DNA of 64,000 nucleotides from assembly GCF_004366355.1 (NCBI RefSeq), contig NZ_SODV01000002.1, positions 346,768-410,767 of the forward strand. Direction: 5' to 3'. The stretch is from Dinghuibacter silviterrae. GTDB taxonomy: Bacteria; Bacteroidota; Bacteroidia; Chitinophagales; Chitinophagaceae. The translations under genes and the position numbers were made by a program. Below the pieces are notes generated by a model. The model searched no databases and had not been told where the DNA came from. It saw only the letters and a list, made by a program, of their open reading frames with translations. This document shows, piece by piece, positions 9,711 through 17,354 of this stretch. Within the stretch, counting starts at the first letter, position 1; each line of letters begins with the position of its first letter.

Positions 9711-10307
9711 TTATTGGGTACAGGCGGGTAATTGGCAGCCGTACGCCTTCAGTGCATAAGCGCTGAAGACCGGCCTATAGGAATTATGAAATAAGGAATC
9801 GATGGCCATCTGGGCGAAGTTCGTCCTTGTATCCGTACAGTACCGGCTCTTGTTATAATTGCCTCTATAGTATAAATGCCGGTCCGCATCCAGGAGAACC
9901 GCCTGGGGCGTCGAATAAACGCCGCAAGCCGCCGCTATGCTGGAATCGAAGGACACCGGGATGTCCATATCAAACTTGTCTTGTATCTGCCCGGCCGTAT
10001 ACGCCCGGTTGTTCAAGACAACAATGGCAAAGGCGATCTTGTCCCGGTATTTTTTTTCAAGCGATTTGAAGTAGGGGATATTAAAGCGCGAACAGGGACA
10101 ATCCGGGTTAAAAAAATGAATGAATACCGGCTTGTCGTGGGCCACCCGCAACTTCCCGTCCAGCGCAACATACGCTCCTGCCGCGACGGCGTGATAGTCT
10201 TTTGGAACGGGTGTGGGGAGGCTGTATTTCCAGTCGGTGTACCAGAAAATGTAACCTATGCAGCCGAAAATAATCAGCAGCCAGAGTACAATCAGTGCCT
10301 TTTTCAT
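9711..10307 (-). CDS. Membrane-anchored thioredoxin-like (redoxin) protein
   Basis: This 198-residue protein has an N-terminal membrane anchor (residues 4-23) and a thioredoxin fold. 'FFNPDCPCSRFN' places the reactive cysteines at C70 and C72, a CPCS motif in place of CxxC. 'YSTPQAV' carries the cis-Pro loop. Extra cysteines sit in 'AAACG', 'SRYCTD' and a terminal 'CQLPAC' pair. It probably works on the periplasmic side as a disulfide reductase or sensor. It is the first gene of a unit with the kinase and receiver. A 10-base palindrome, AACACGTGTT, lies 27 bases upstream of its start. Confidence 0.8.
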   Translation of the reverse strand: MKKALIVLWLLIIFGCIGYIFWYTDWKYSLPTPVPKDYHAVAAGAYVALDGKLRVAHDKPVFIHFFNPDCPCSRFNIPYFKSLEKKYRDKIAFAIVVLNNRAYTAGQIQDKFDMDIPVSFDSSIAAACGVYSTPQAVLLDADRHLYYRGNYNKSRYCTDTRTNFAQMAIDSLFHNSYRPVFSAYALKAYGCQLPACTQ

Positions 10308-10333
10308 GAGCCAATAGGATAAGGTGTCAATGT

Positions 10334-10343
10334 AACACGTGTT
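10334..10343. promoter_or_regulatory. Palindrome AACACGTGTT upstream of the redoxin operon
   Basis: This perfect 10-base palindrome lies 27 bases ahead of the redoxin ATG (minus strand). The position fits an operator for a dimeric regulator. No regulator is assigned, and a chance palindrome is possible. Confidence 0.3.
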
Positions 10344-10541
10344 GGATATGGTAAATATAAGGAATTTTACTGATTTATCGGGGTGTTATTGGCAATTCTG
10401 GGCTTGTGCCTGAGGTTACCGCCATCTATAGCTTTCGTTTATACGTGGGCAAGGGGTCCTGCCTAATTGAAAAAATGAATCGCCTGCATATTGGGATCGT
10501 TTCGATGATTGATGGGCGCTATTGCGTCTTATTATCGATCA

Positions 10542-10616
10542 TCATAAGTAGTTCAGTTGGTCAGAACACCGCGCTGTCACGGCGAAGGTCGCGGGTTCGA
10601 GTCCGTCCGGTCCGCA
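10542..10616 (+). pseudogene. Decayed tRNA-Asp(GTC) remnant
   Basis: A tRNA-Asp pattern is readable: TA, D-arm GTTC/GAAC (10551-10554 and 10564-10567), anticodon loop CTGTCAC with anticodon GTC at 10576-10578, T loop TTCGAGT and an acceptor end CGGTCCGCA. The gene is broken in three ways. The 5' acceptor strand reads TCATAAG and cannot pair with the 3' strand. The anticodon stem has two mismatches (CCGCG against GGCGA). The T stem seems to lack one C. Such 3'-biased partial copies are typical scars at integration sites in tRNA genes. Confidence 0.75.
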
Positions 10617-10713
10617 AAAAAATAATGATATATATTACTAGAAATTATTATTATGTTGATTGTTAATGTTTTATAGGAATCTTTGGCTTGGACATACTAT
10701 GTTTTCAATAGCC

Positions 10714-10742
10714 TATATCCGTTTTTATACGGATATATTTTT
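10714..10742 (+). repeat. Perfect inverted repeat followed by a T run
   Basis: The 9-base arms TATATCCGT (10714-10722) and ACGGATATA (10729-10737) are separated by a 6-base loop and followed by TTTTT. It can be read as a weak rho-independent terminator that insulates the cassette from upstream transcription, or as an operator in front of the PIN/HerA/NurA/methyltransferase operon. It ends about 75 bases before the PIN start. Confidence 0.6.
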
Positions 10743-10815
10743 CTAAAAAGGTAAGTAACTTGGTCATTATTGCCTACGCTTCATAAAAGTGCCTATAAAT
10801 CATCCAATTAAGGCT

Positions 10816-11796
10816 ATGAGGGATAAGTTTAGTGAATACTACAAGATTGATGAAAATACCATAAAAGAGCATTGGCAACAGGATATCTTCAGTTTTGATG
10901 CCAATGTGTTACTGAATTTGTATCGATATTCCCCCAAGACAAGAAATGCCTTTTTCAATCTCCTCGAAAAAATAAAAGACCGGATTTGGATTTCTTATCA
11001 AGCCGCATATGAGTATCAAAAGAATCGACTCATAGTCATAAACGCCCAAAAGGAGGCCTATAAAGACATACGTGATACTTTAGAAAAAAAGAAGGGTGAG
11101 ATTGAAGCCAAATTAAACAGCTTTAAAAAACATCCTTATTTGCCGGCGGGTGAATTAAAGCATCAGATAGAATCCGCCTTTCATTCCATTCAAAAAGATT
11201 TGGATAAGCTTGAGCGGAATCACCCAGATTATTTAACAGAGGACCCTATTTTGGATAAGCTGACGACATTACTCGATTCTAAGGTTGGAGACGATTTTAC
11301 AAAGGAGAACCTTGAAAAAGTGTATAAGGAAGGCAGAAAGCGGTATGAAGAAAACGTGCCACCGGGATATATGGACTTTCGGAATAAGAAGAATGAACCG
11401 GAAAAGTCTTTGTTTGGGGATTTGTTGGTCTGGAAGCAAATAATTGAAAAAGCGAAGACGGTCCACCACTCCATCATTTTGATTACAGACGACTTAAAGG
11501 AAGATTGGTGGTATAAATTTAAGGGAAAGACGATAAGTCCGAGACCAGAATTGATTAAAGAATTTCAAGATATTACTGGAAAGAGGATCAATATCTATCA
11601 GGCGGATGTGTTCTTTGAAATGGCAGGTAAAAACCTTAAACAGGATACCGATAGTGATGCTATACGGGAAATGCGAAAGGCAAGATTGGCCGATGAACTA
11701 GAAATATCCGTCGATGAAAATCAAGAGGAAACCAGTTTTGAAAAGGCAATAAACGCCGTAGTCGAGGAAAAAACTGATAAGGCTTATGGAAACTAA
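10816..11796 (+). CDS. PIN-like domain nuclease (PIN_8 type), first gene of the HerA/NurA cassette
   Basis: The protein has 326 residues from the ATG at 10816. An in-frame GTG at 10789 would add nine residues, but the family usually begins close to 'MRDKF..YY'. The PIN-like core is visible: 'IFSFDANVLLNLYR' gives the first acidic residue (D28), 'KSLFGDLLVWKQII' a mid-protein acidic motif, and 'SIILITDDLKEDWW' the last acidic pair. A charged, probably coiled-coil region lies between about 80 and 150. PIN domains are metal-dependent RNases or nucleases. The gene overlaps herA by 11 bases, implying coupled translation. Codon use is AT-rich, unlike flanking genes. The role is probably toxic effector or nuclease of the defence unit (inference). 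Confidence 0.8.
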   Translation: MRDKFSEYYKIDENTIKEHWQQDIFSFDANVLLNLYRYSPKTRNAFFNLLEKIKDRIWISYQAAYEYQKNRLIVINAQKEAYKDIRDTLEKKKGEIEAKLNSFKKHPYLPAGELKHQIESAFHSIQKDLDKLERNHPDYLTEDPILDKLTTLLDSKVGDDFTKENLEKVYKEGRKRYEENVPPGYMDFRNKKNEPEKSLFGDLLVWKQIIEKAKTVHHSIILITDDLKEDWWYKFKGKTISPRPELIKEFQDITGKRINIYQADVFFEMAGKNLKQDTDSDAIREMRKARLADELEISVDENQEETSFEKAINAVVEEKTDKAYGN

Positions 11797-13999
11797 TAAG
11801 GATGAAGCGAAATCCATATTTTCAAAATTAATTCAGAAGGAGCAGCTGGTGGGGGATTTATACTCTATCAACTATGAAGAGGGGAAAGTTCTGGTTCATG
11901 ATTTTTTTAGACATAAAGTTGGGGGAATACCCAGCTTGAGTTTTCTTATTGCGACAAGGATTAATCCGGATGAAGACATTGATTTTAAGGAAGAGGACGC
12001 ATCTGTTATTCTCCTCCGGGTAATGGATGCGGCTCAAATTCCACAAGACCGAGAGGCTGAAAAGGTGCGGATTGAGACTGCCCAAAGGATTAGCGGCGAG
12101 GCCGATAAGCAATGGGATGGAGATGAGACAATGGATGTAAAGACAAGACACATTTTTAGTTATGCTGGTATTTCATGTCGGATTATAGGAACTTTTTTCC
12201 TAGAGGAGGATGAATCGGGGTTGAGGCCAGGACTTAAGTTGAAATTTGGAAGCGATATTTCTAACTATTATTCCAATAAAGGGTTCAAGATCTATAAGCC
12301 CAACGCCGAAGCCCTTGAAGAAATTGTTAATTATTGTGATCCGGCTACTATTCAAACACATATCGAACTATACGGCAGTCAGGAAAGGGTAAAATTAGGT
12401 TCTGTTAGGTATGCCTCTACGAATAGAAAATATCAAAAAATAGATGACGTGCCTGTTTATATATATCCTGCAGACCTTCTTTCTCAAAAGTCTGCACTAT
12501 TTGGCATGACGAGAACAGGGAAGTCAAATACCACAAAAATAATCGCAAAGTCTGTTTTTGAATTGAGATTACCACAAAGCGTTAGTGATGCCCCATTGCG
12601 TATTGGTCAAATTATTTTTGACCCCAATGGTGAGTATGCTAATGAAAATGCCCAAGACAAGGACGAAAGAGGAAATCCTAACGCACTTAAAAACATTTGG
12701 AGGCAAGACCCTAAAATCAGAAAGGAATCGGATGATTTGAAAAATCAATATTTGGCTGCGAAAGGCGATGAACAACTAAGGGCGAAGATAAAGAGTCAAA
12801 TTAAGTCCATTGCGGAGAATGAGGTTGTAACCTATGGCCTTTTGGAGCATCCAAGGGATCCTTTTAGAAGATTAATGAAACTGAACTTTCACGCCGATGA
12901 TAATTTGCAAATAGGCAAAGAAATTATTGATTTCAAGATAATCGACCAAACAGCCCAATATTTTAGAAATTTTAAACAAGTTGTTTTTCTTAAGCCGGAA
13001 GAAAGCCAATACGAAAATGAAGGAGAGTATCGGGGCCAGCTTAAACGGTATAACAGAAGAGTATTGGTCTATAGAGCCTTACTTTGTAAAGCTGGGTTTG
13101 CGCCTCCGAAACGGACCGTTACAATAGACGGAGTATTTAGTAAGAGATTAAGAGAAGTTATGGGGGCTTATGTGGATAAAAAAGCACAAAAGAAGCAGAC
13201 GGTTATAAATGCCGCCGCCCATACTCTTGGGTTAAAGGAAGTTAGTTGGGATGCCCTTTCGCCCGCGTTCGAAGGCCTTTTCCTTTTCTTGTCAACGGCG
13301 GACTTTAACACATTCAACCAAGAGTACATAAATAGTAATCAAAGTGTAGAATCAGAAGGGACGGGCGAGGGTTGGGCTGAGGTGGAATTGGAAAGTTTAT
13401 TGGAAATGTTTATTTGGTCTAAAGCCATCAATCTGATAGGGGGTGTTAGCGTTCAGCATACAACATCTATTGGAACCGACTATGCGAAAGATATATATGA
13501 TGACTTGGTAAAAGGTAAATTGGTTATTGTCGATCAGTCAAGCGGAGAACCAGAGCTAAATAAATCATCGGCTACAAGGATCATGTGGCACATCTTTAAA
13601 GGGAACCAGGATGTGTTTAGGAATGGGATAAATAAAATACCGGAAATTTTGGTATATATCGAGGAGGCTCACAATATTTTGCCGGCAGGGAATGATTTGG
13701 ACCTTTCCGATGTTTGGGTTAGAACTGCGAAGGAAGGATCGAAGTACCATATCGGGATGGTCTACGCGACACAAGAAGTGAGTAGTGTCCAAAAGAATAT
13801 TCTAAAGAACACTGCAAATTGGTTTATAAGTCATTTAAATAATGCGGATGAAACAAAGGAGCTGTGCAAATATTATGATTTTGAAGATTTCGAGCCGTCT
13901 ATTAGAAGGGCCCAAGACAAGGGGTTTCTAAGAGTAAAGACATTAAGTAATATGTTTGTCATTCCGGTCCAGGTCGACAAATTTGACATTAATGGGTAG
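11786..13999 (+). CDS. herA: HerA/FtsK-superfamily DNA translocase ATPase
   Basis: This 737-residue protein has a beta-rich N-terminal region (about 1-215) in the position of the HAS-barrel of HerA. The Walker A motif 'GMTRTGKSN' is at 240-248 and Walker B 'ILVYIEEAHN' at 621-630. 'ATQEVSSVQKNILKNT' near 660-676 fits the sensor and arginine-finger region. HerA forms a hexameric ring that pumps double-stranded DNA into its partner nuclease NurA, encoded next. The distance between Walker A and B is about 380 residues, much longer than in archaeal HerA of about 500 residues in total. The insert spans roughly 290-540. It overlaps the PIN gene by 11 bases and ends 14 bases before nurA. Confidence 0.92.
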   Translation: METNKDEAKSIFSKLIQKEQLVGDLYSINYEEGKVLVHDFFRHKVGGIPSLSFLIATRINPDEDIDFKEEDASVILLRVMDAAQIPQDREAEKVRIETAQRISGEADKQWDGDETMDVKTRHIFSYAGISCRIIGTFFLEEDESGLRPGLKLKFGSDISNYYSNKGFKIYKPNAEALEEIVNYCDPATIQTHIELYGSQERVKLGSVRYASTNRKYQKIDDVPVYIYPADLLSQKSALFGMTRTGKSNTTKIIAKSVFELRLPQSVSDAPLRIGQIIFDPNGEYANENAQDKDERGNPNALKNIWRQDPKIRKESDDLKNQYLAAKGDEQLRAKIKSQIKSIAENEVVTYGLLEHPRDPFRRLMKLNFHADDNLQIGKEIIDFKIIDQTAQYFRNFKQVVFLKPEESQYENEGEYRGQLKRYNRRVLVYRALLCKAGFAPPKRTVTIDGVFSKRLREVMGAYVDKKAQKKQTVINAAAHTLGLKEVSWDALSPAFEGLFLFLSTADFNTFNQEYINSNQSVESEGTGEGWAEVELESLLEMFIWSKAINLIGGVSVQHTTSIGTDYAKDIYDDLVKGKLVIVDQSSGEPELNKSSATRIMWHIFKGNQDVFRNGINKIPEILVYIEEAHNILPAGNDLDLSDVWVRTAKEGSKYHIGMVYATQEVSSVQKNILKNTANWFISHLNNADETKELCKYYDFEDFEPSIRRAQDKGFLRVKTLSNMFVIPVQVDKFDING

Positions 14000-14013
14000 A
14001 AATATCAATATAT

Positions 14014-15384
14014 ATGAGTGAAGGCAATTTTATCGGCGGGCAAGCATATGAGCCGCTTAGGAGGTTGTTATCTGATTCAAAGATTCAGGCGATGCAAGCG
14101 GAGATTCGTATCAAGTCGTCTATAAAGGAGACTAACTGGAGTGAGGAAACTGTGCATTTGGACGAGCTTGATGTTTCTGATATAAAATCCAAGGTACTTA
14201 TTGCGATCGATGGCGACTATAGCAAGTCAATTATTGAAAATGGTTATCCCGGTGCTGAAATAGGGTATATCACAGTTTCTACCGTGGCAATACTATTGAA
14301 TAAAGTTAGAGAGCTTGAAAAGGAAGAATTTATAGATCCCAAGAAATTTCGTGAGACTGAGAAAACTTCTTCCATTGATAGCTTATTTGTTGGGTGCAAT
14401 GTTGTTCTTCAAGGTGAGCAGTCGGCCACGTCTTCCATGAGGAAGATCTTGTACAAAGAACTTTATAAGTGTCATATTTTCAAAGATTCGGAATCGCTGC
14501 TGGATACATATCATACCTTACTTCGTGAGCGACCCAAAGGTGGGCGGGCACCGAAGTGTCCTTATGACGAATGTGAGGCCGATTATGAATTTTCCGAGGG
14601 GGAATATCTTTGTAAGTCATGCGGTGGAAAACTTTATTCCACAGATGCACTGAGACTTCATGAGCTGCTGAATAATTCTGGGACTAGTGGGGAAATGTAT
14701 GGGCAGATCAAAGAAACATTTAAAAAACTTCAGCTAATTCATATTTTGAGGACTTTTGAACAACACCCGAAGTATTTTTCATTGTTACGTGAGATGGTCT
14801 TTTTTATGGAGGGGCCCTTGGCTGTCTTTAGTACGGCTTCATGGCTGGCCAGGCCTATCCGCAAAGAATTGGAACGCGTGAATGATAAGGTTAGGGCGGA
14901 ATTCGGTGCGGATTTGATTATTTTAGGAATAGAGCGAACTGGTAATTTTGTAAAGCATTTTATGGACATTGACACAAAAAAAGATGGTACTGACAACAAT
15001 TTTCCCAACCAAAGTGCTTTTCTATTAACCAATAGCTATATAAAAGAGCATATTGTATATAATGAGAATCCCCATTTTGTATATTTAAACGACACGTCGT
15101 TCGGAAGGAAATTTTTTTATAAAACAAAGGGTGGATATCGGGTGGTCTCCTCCGTAGCTACCTTTAGTAATTACCAATCCAATACGGATACTGCTTTCCC
15201 AGCACAGTTCCCGAGACTTTCGGACGTGCTTGTATTATTGGATAAATTGGTCTCTAGCCGTTATGAGAACTCCATTACCCCTTTGGCCGCTGCTCATGCC
15301 GAAGCGGCAATTCCCCTAAATTTGGGAAAATCCGTTTTTGAGGATATTGCCCGCCAAATTAAAGAACAATCAAACGCATCATGA
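14014..15384 (+). CDS. nurA: NurA-type nuclease with an inserted zinc ribbon
   Basis: The 456 residues show the NurA layout: 'IAIDGDYSK' with D66 and D68 (first metal site), 'MVFFMEGPLAVF' with E266, 'LGIERTGNFVKH' near 305-315 and 'TPLAAAHAEAAIPL' near the C terminus. NurA is an RNase H-like DNase that degrades DNA fed through HerA. A four-cysteine cluster, C182, C187, C200 and C203 ('CPYDEC' and 'CKSCGG'), forms a probable zinc ribbon absent from short archaeal NurA proteins of about 340 residues. The stop codon overlaps the methyltransferase start as ATGA. Confidence 0.85.
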   Translation: MSEGNFIGGQAYEPLRRLLSDSKIQAMQAEIRIKSSIKETNWSEETVHLDELDVSDIKSKVLIAIDGDYSKSIIENGYPGAEIGYITVSTVAILLNKVRELEKEEFIDPKKFRETEKTSSIDSLFVGCNVVLQGEQSATSSMRKILYKELYKCHIFKDSESLLDTYHTLLRERPKGGRAPKCPYDECEADYEFSEGEYLCKSCGGKLYSTDALRLHELLNNSGTSGEMYGQIKETFKKLQLIHILRTFEQHPKYFSLLREMVFFMEGPLAVFSTASWLARPIRKELERVNDKVRAEFGADLIILGIERTGNFVKHFMDIDTKKDGTDNNFPNQSAFLLTNSYIKEHIVYNENPHFVYLNDTSFGRKFFYKTKGGYRVVSSVATFSNYQSNTDTAFPAQFPRLSDVLVLLDKLVSSRYENSITPLAAAHAEAAIPLNLGKSVFEDIARQIKEQSNAS

Positions 15385-16517
15385 TAGAGCTTAAGGATGT
15401 TACCACTGGCTTTCAATCACCGGAGGCAAGATGGGCGCGATTTGGACCTTATTATGCTATGTTTCCGCTTGATTTTGCGTTTGAAGTCGTTTCTAAATAT
15501 TCCAAGAGGGGTGATTTTATTATTGACCCCTTTGCTGGAAGGTGTTCAAGTGTGTATGCTGGGGGTGTTTTGGGTAGGCATAGTCTTGGAATTGAAATTA
15601 ATCCTGTAGGGTGGCTTTACGGAACTGTAAAGCTGTCTCCGGCGGACAAAGAGTGTGTCATTGAACGGCTATATCAGATATACAGCAGGCGAAATTTTTA
15701 TAACCGGAGTGTAAGCAAAATGCCGATTTTTTATAGAATGTGCTATAGTAACGAAGTGTTAAAGTTTTTGCTAGCGGCGCGCAGTCTTTTGAAATGGCAA
15801 ACCGATAGTGTGGATGCAACACTGATGTCCATTATATTGGTATATCTTCATGGTAAGCTGGGAGAAGGTCTATCAAACCAGATGAGAATGACAAAGTCCA
15901 TGGGAATGGAATATTCAGTGAGATGGTGGTTGGAAAACGGTTTCAAAAGTGCACCAGAAATTAATCCGGTTGAATTTATTAAAAAGAAGATTGAATGGAG
16001 ATACGAAAAAGGAAAGCCTTGCATTTTCGACAGCGAAATTGTATTTGGTGACAGTACTATTGAACTAAGAAAGATAGTTGAAAGATCAAAAGAAACAGGG
16101 ATCAAGTTTTCTCTTTTATTTACATCACCTCCCTATTGTTCGCTTACAGACTATTATGCAGATCAATGGCTTCGCCTTTGGTTATTAGGTGGCCCTGAAC
16201 GCCCCAAAGCGATCGGGGAGAAACATAAAGGGAGATTTGTTTCAAAAGAAGACTATTACAATCTTTTAGATTCTGTTTTTGGTAGTTGCTCGAAAATTAT
16301 GGATAATGAGAGTACAATTTATGTCCGGACGGACAGACGTGAATTTACCTTTGAATCAACGATGGGAGTATTGAAAAAACATTTTCCGGAATATCGATAT
16401 AAGCTTGTAGACAATCCTTTCAAGAGGCGTACTCAAACAGAATTGCACGGTAATTCATCAAAGGAGGGGGGAGAAATAGATATTATTCTGAGCAAAAAAA
16501 GGGGAAATATGATTTAG
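15381..16517 (+). CDS. DNA adenine-N6 or cytosine-N4 methyltransferase
   Basis: This 378-residue SAM-dependent methyltransferase has motif I 'IIDPFAG' at 47-53 and an acidic end to the second strand in 'LGIEINP'. Catalytic motif IV 'TSPPY' is at 248-252. The roughly 190 residues between them can hold a target-recognition region, so motif I precedes motif IV. SPPY is compatible with amino-group methylation of A or C. No restriction-endonuclease gene follows. In this operon the nuclease function would come from HerA-NurA, making self-protection a plausible role (inference). ATGA overlap with nurA indicates coupled translation. Confidence 0.87.
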   Translation: MIELKDVTTGFQSPEARWARFGPYYAMFPLDFAFEVVSKYSKRGDFIIDPFAGRCSSVYAGGVLGRHSLGIEINPVGWLYGTVKLSPADKECVIERLYQIYSRRNFYNRSVSKMPIFYRMCYSNEVLKFLLAARSLLKWQTDSVDATLMSIILVYLHGKLGEGLSNQMRMTKSMGMEYSVRWWLENGFKSAPEINPVEFIKKKIEWRYEKGKPCIFDSEIVFGDSTIELRKIVERSKETGIKFSLLFTSPPYCSLTDYYADQWLRLWLLGGPERPKAIGEKHKGRFVSKEDYYNLLDSVFGSCSKIMDNESTIYVRTDRREFTFESTMGVLKKHFPEYRYKLVDNPFKRRTQTELHGNSSKEGGEIDIILSKKRGNMI

Positions 16518-16523
16518 CTTTTG

Positions 16524-16817
16524 TTATCCAGATCTCTTTTTTCCTGGATCTTGACTAGTCATAAAAACACTATATACTATGATCGAATCATCAATAATTT
16601 CGAAAACGACGACATAAGGAAATCTGCTCATTTTTCCTTGACGTACTGGTTTGTCATAGTAACTATAGGAAGTTGGATTACGGAGTAAGCTGGTATAGAA
16701 AGCATCCAGCTCGTCTATGAACTCGGCTCCAAGACCATCCCTTTGCAATTCGTACCAATCAAAGGCTTCCCAAATTTCTATTGCTGCCAGTGGCCTGATC
16801 TCCAGTTTAAAATGCAT
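16524..16817 (-). CDS. ParE/RelE-type toxin
   Basis: This 97-residue basic protein has the ParE/RelE toxin pattern: 'IRPLAAIEIWEAFDWYE' N-terminal helix, 'LGAEFIDELDAFY' second helix and 'FPYVVVFEIIDDSIIVYSVF' terminal strands, given in two readable parts. Such toxins act on gyrase or ribosome-bound mRNA. It is the second gene of the pair, overlapping the antitoxin by 11 bases. It converges with the methyltransferase, leaving 6 bases between the ends. The composition is less AT-rich than the cassette. Confidence 0.85.
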   Translation of the reverse strand: MHFKLEIRPLAAIEIWEAFDWYELQRDGLGAEFIDELDAFYTSLLRNPTSYSYYDKPVRQGKMSRFPYVVVFEIIDDSIIVYSVFMTSQDPGKKRSG

Positions 16818-17064
16818 TCCTTTGGTCTTTATGACGCGCCAAATTCTTTACTTCTTCCCAGCTAAAAGACTGGCCCTCTCCTCGAAGGTATTTTTCTCTT
16901 TCCTCCTGGATAATCTCTTTTCGGAGATCTGTTACGGTGGTTTTGTCCCGATCCCTCAGACCGACGAAGTTTTTGGCAACATTTAACAAGGATTCTTTCT
17001 GGCCGGAGGAAAGCCTAAGCCAGTATTGCATGAATTCTGCGTCAAGTCCCGGAACTGATGCCAT
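16807..17064 (-). CDS. Antitoxin of the ParE/RelE-type pair
   Basis: This 85-residue acidic/basic helical protein begins with a 'RLSSGQKESLLNVAKNF' helix and ends 'FSWEEVKNLARHKDQRNAF'. That is the usual form of Bacteroidota addiction-module antitoxins whose C-terminal tail wraps the toxin. The operon order antitoxin then toxin with an 11-base overlap is typical. No operator is assigned. Confidence 0.8.
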   Translation of the reverse strand: MASVPGLDAEFMQYWLRLSSGQKESLLNVAKNFVGLRDRDKTTVTDLRKEIIQEEREKYLRGEGQSFSWEEVKNLARHKDQRNAF

Positions 17065-17310
17065 ACATAAATTTTTACAAATCTACCCTTATTTGACTCC
17101 TGCTCCAAGAGTAGTAATCCAAGGATTATTCCAGAAAATTACGAATATTCTTGCTAATTCGTTCTATTGATTATCAATGAAATAGGATCGGATCTTTTGT
17201 GGCCGTTATAATCTTTCTTGCGGCTTGCATCAGTAAATGATGAATGGCGCAAGTCCTGGGTTTTAGAAAAAAATACAATGGAAATTAAAAAATCCTCCAA
17301 AAAACTTGCG

Positions 17311-17351
17311 TAGCCAAATAACTTCACATATATTTGTAGTCAAATAGCTTC
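17311..17351 (+). promoter_or_regulatory. ArsR operon promoter with repeated operator half-sites
   Basis: A 15-base direct repeat, TAGCCAAATAACTTC (17311) and TAGTCAAATAGCTTC (17337), differs at two positions. Between them a perfect inverted repeat, TATTTG-TAGT-CAAATA (17331-17346), overlaps a TAnnTTTG-type -7 box, TATATTTG (17329-17336). A TTG at 17306-17308 sits at suitable -33 spacing. This fits autorepression by the ArsR protein encoded immediately downstream. Confidence 0.7.
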
Positions 17352-17354
17352 GCA

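Larger units (their letters stand above)
10308..10815. other. 508-base gene-poor stretch at the left edge of the AT-rich island
   Basis: No convincing protein gene is present. The stretch holds the palindrome at 10334-10343, a decayed tRNA-Asp copy at 10542-10616 and an inverted repeat at 10714-10737. Base composition shifts to AT-rich after about 10.6 kb, consistent with a junction between core and acquired DNA. Confidence 0.6.

Noticed and set aside
10542..10616. Functional tRNA-Asp gene
   Set aside because: The acceptor stem cannot form, the anticodon stem has two mismatches and the T stem is a base short.
10406..10666. 86-residue plus-strand reading frame over the tRNA remnant
   Set aside because: No start signal or protein-like composition; it runs across the tRNA remnant.
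10816..16517. BREX or DISARM system
   Set aside because: No BrxC, PglZ, DrmA or DrmB-like gene was found; the nuclease is NurA and the ATPase is HerA.
10308..17354. Prophage or integrative conjugative element
   Set aside because: No integrase, portal, capsid, relaxase or transfer gene is visible; only a small cassette and a TA pair are present.
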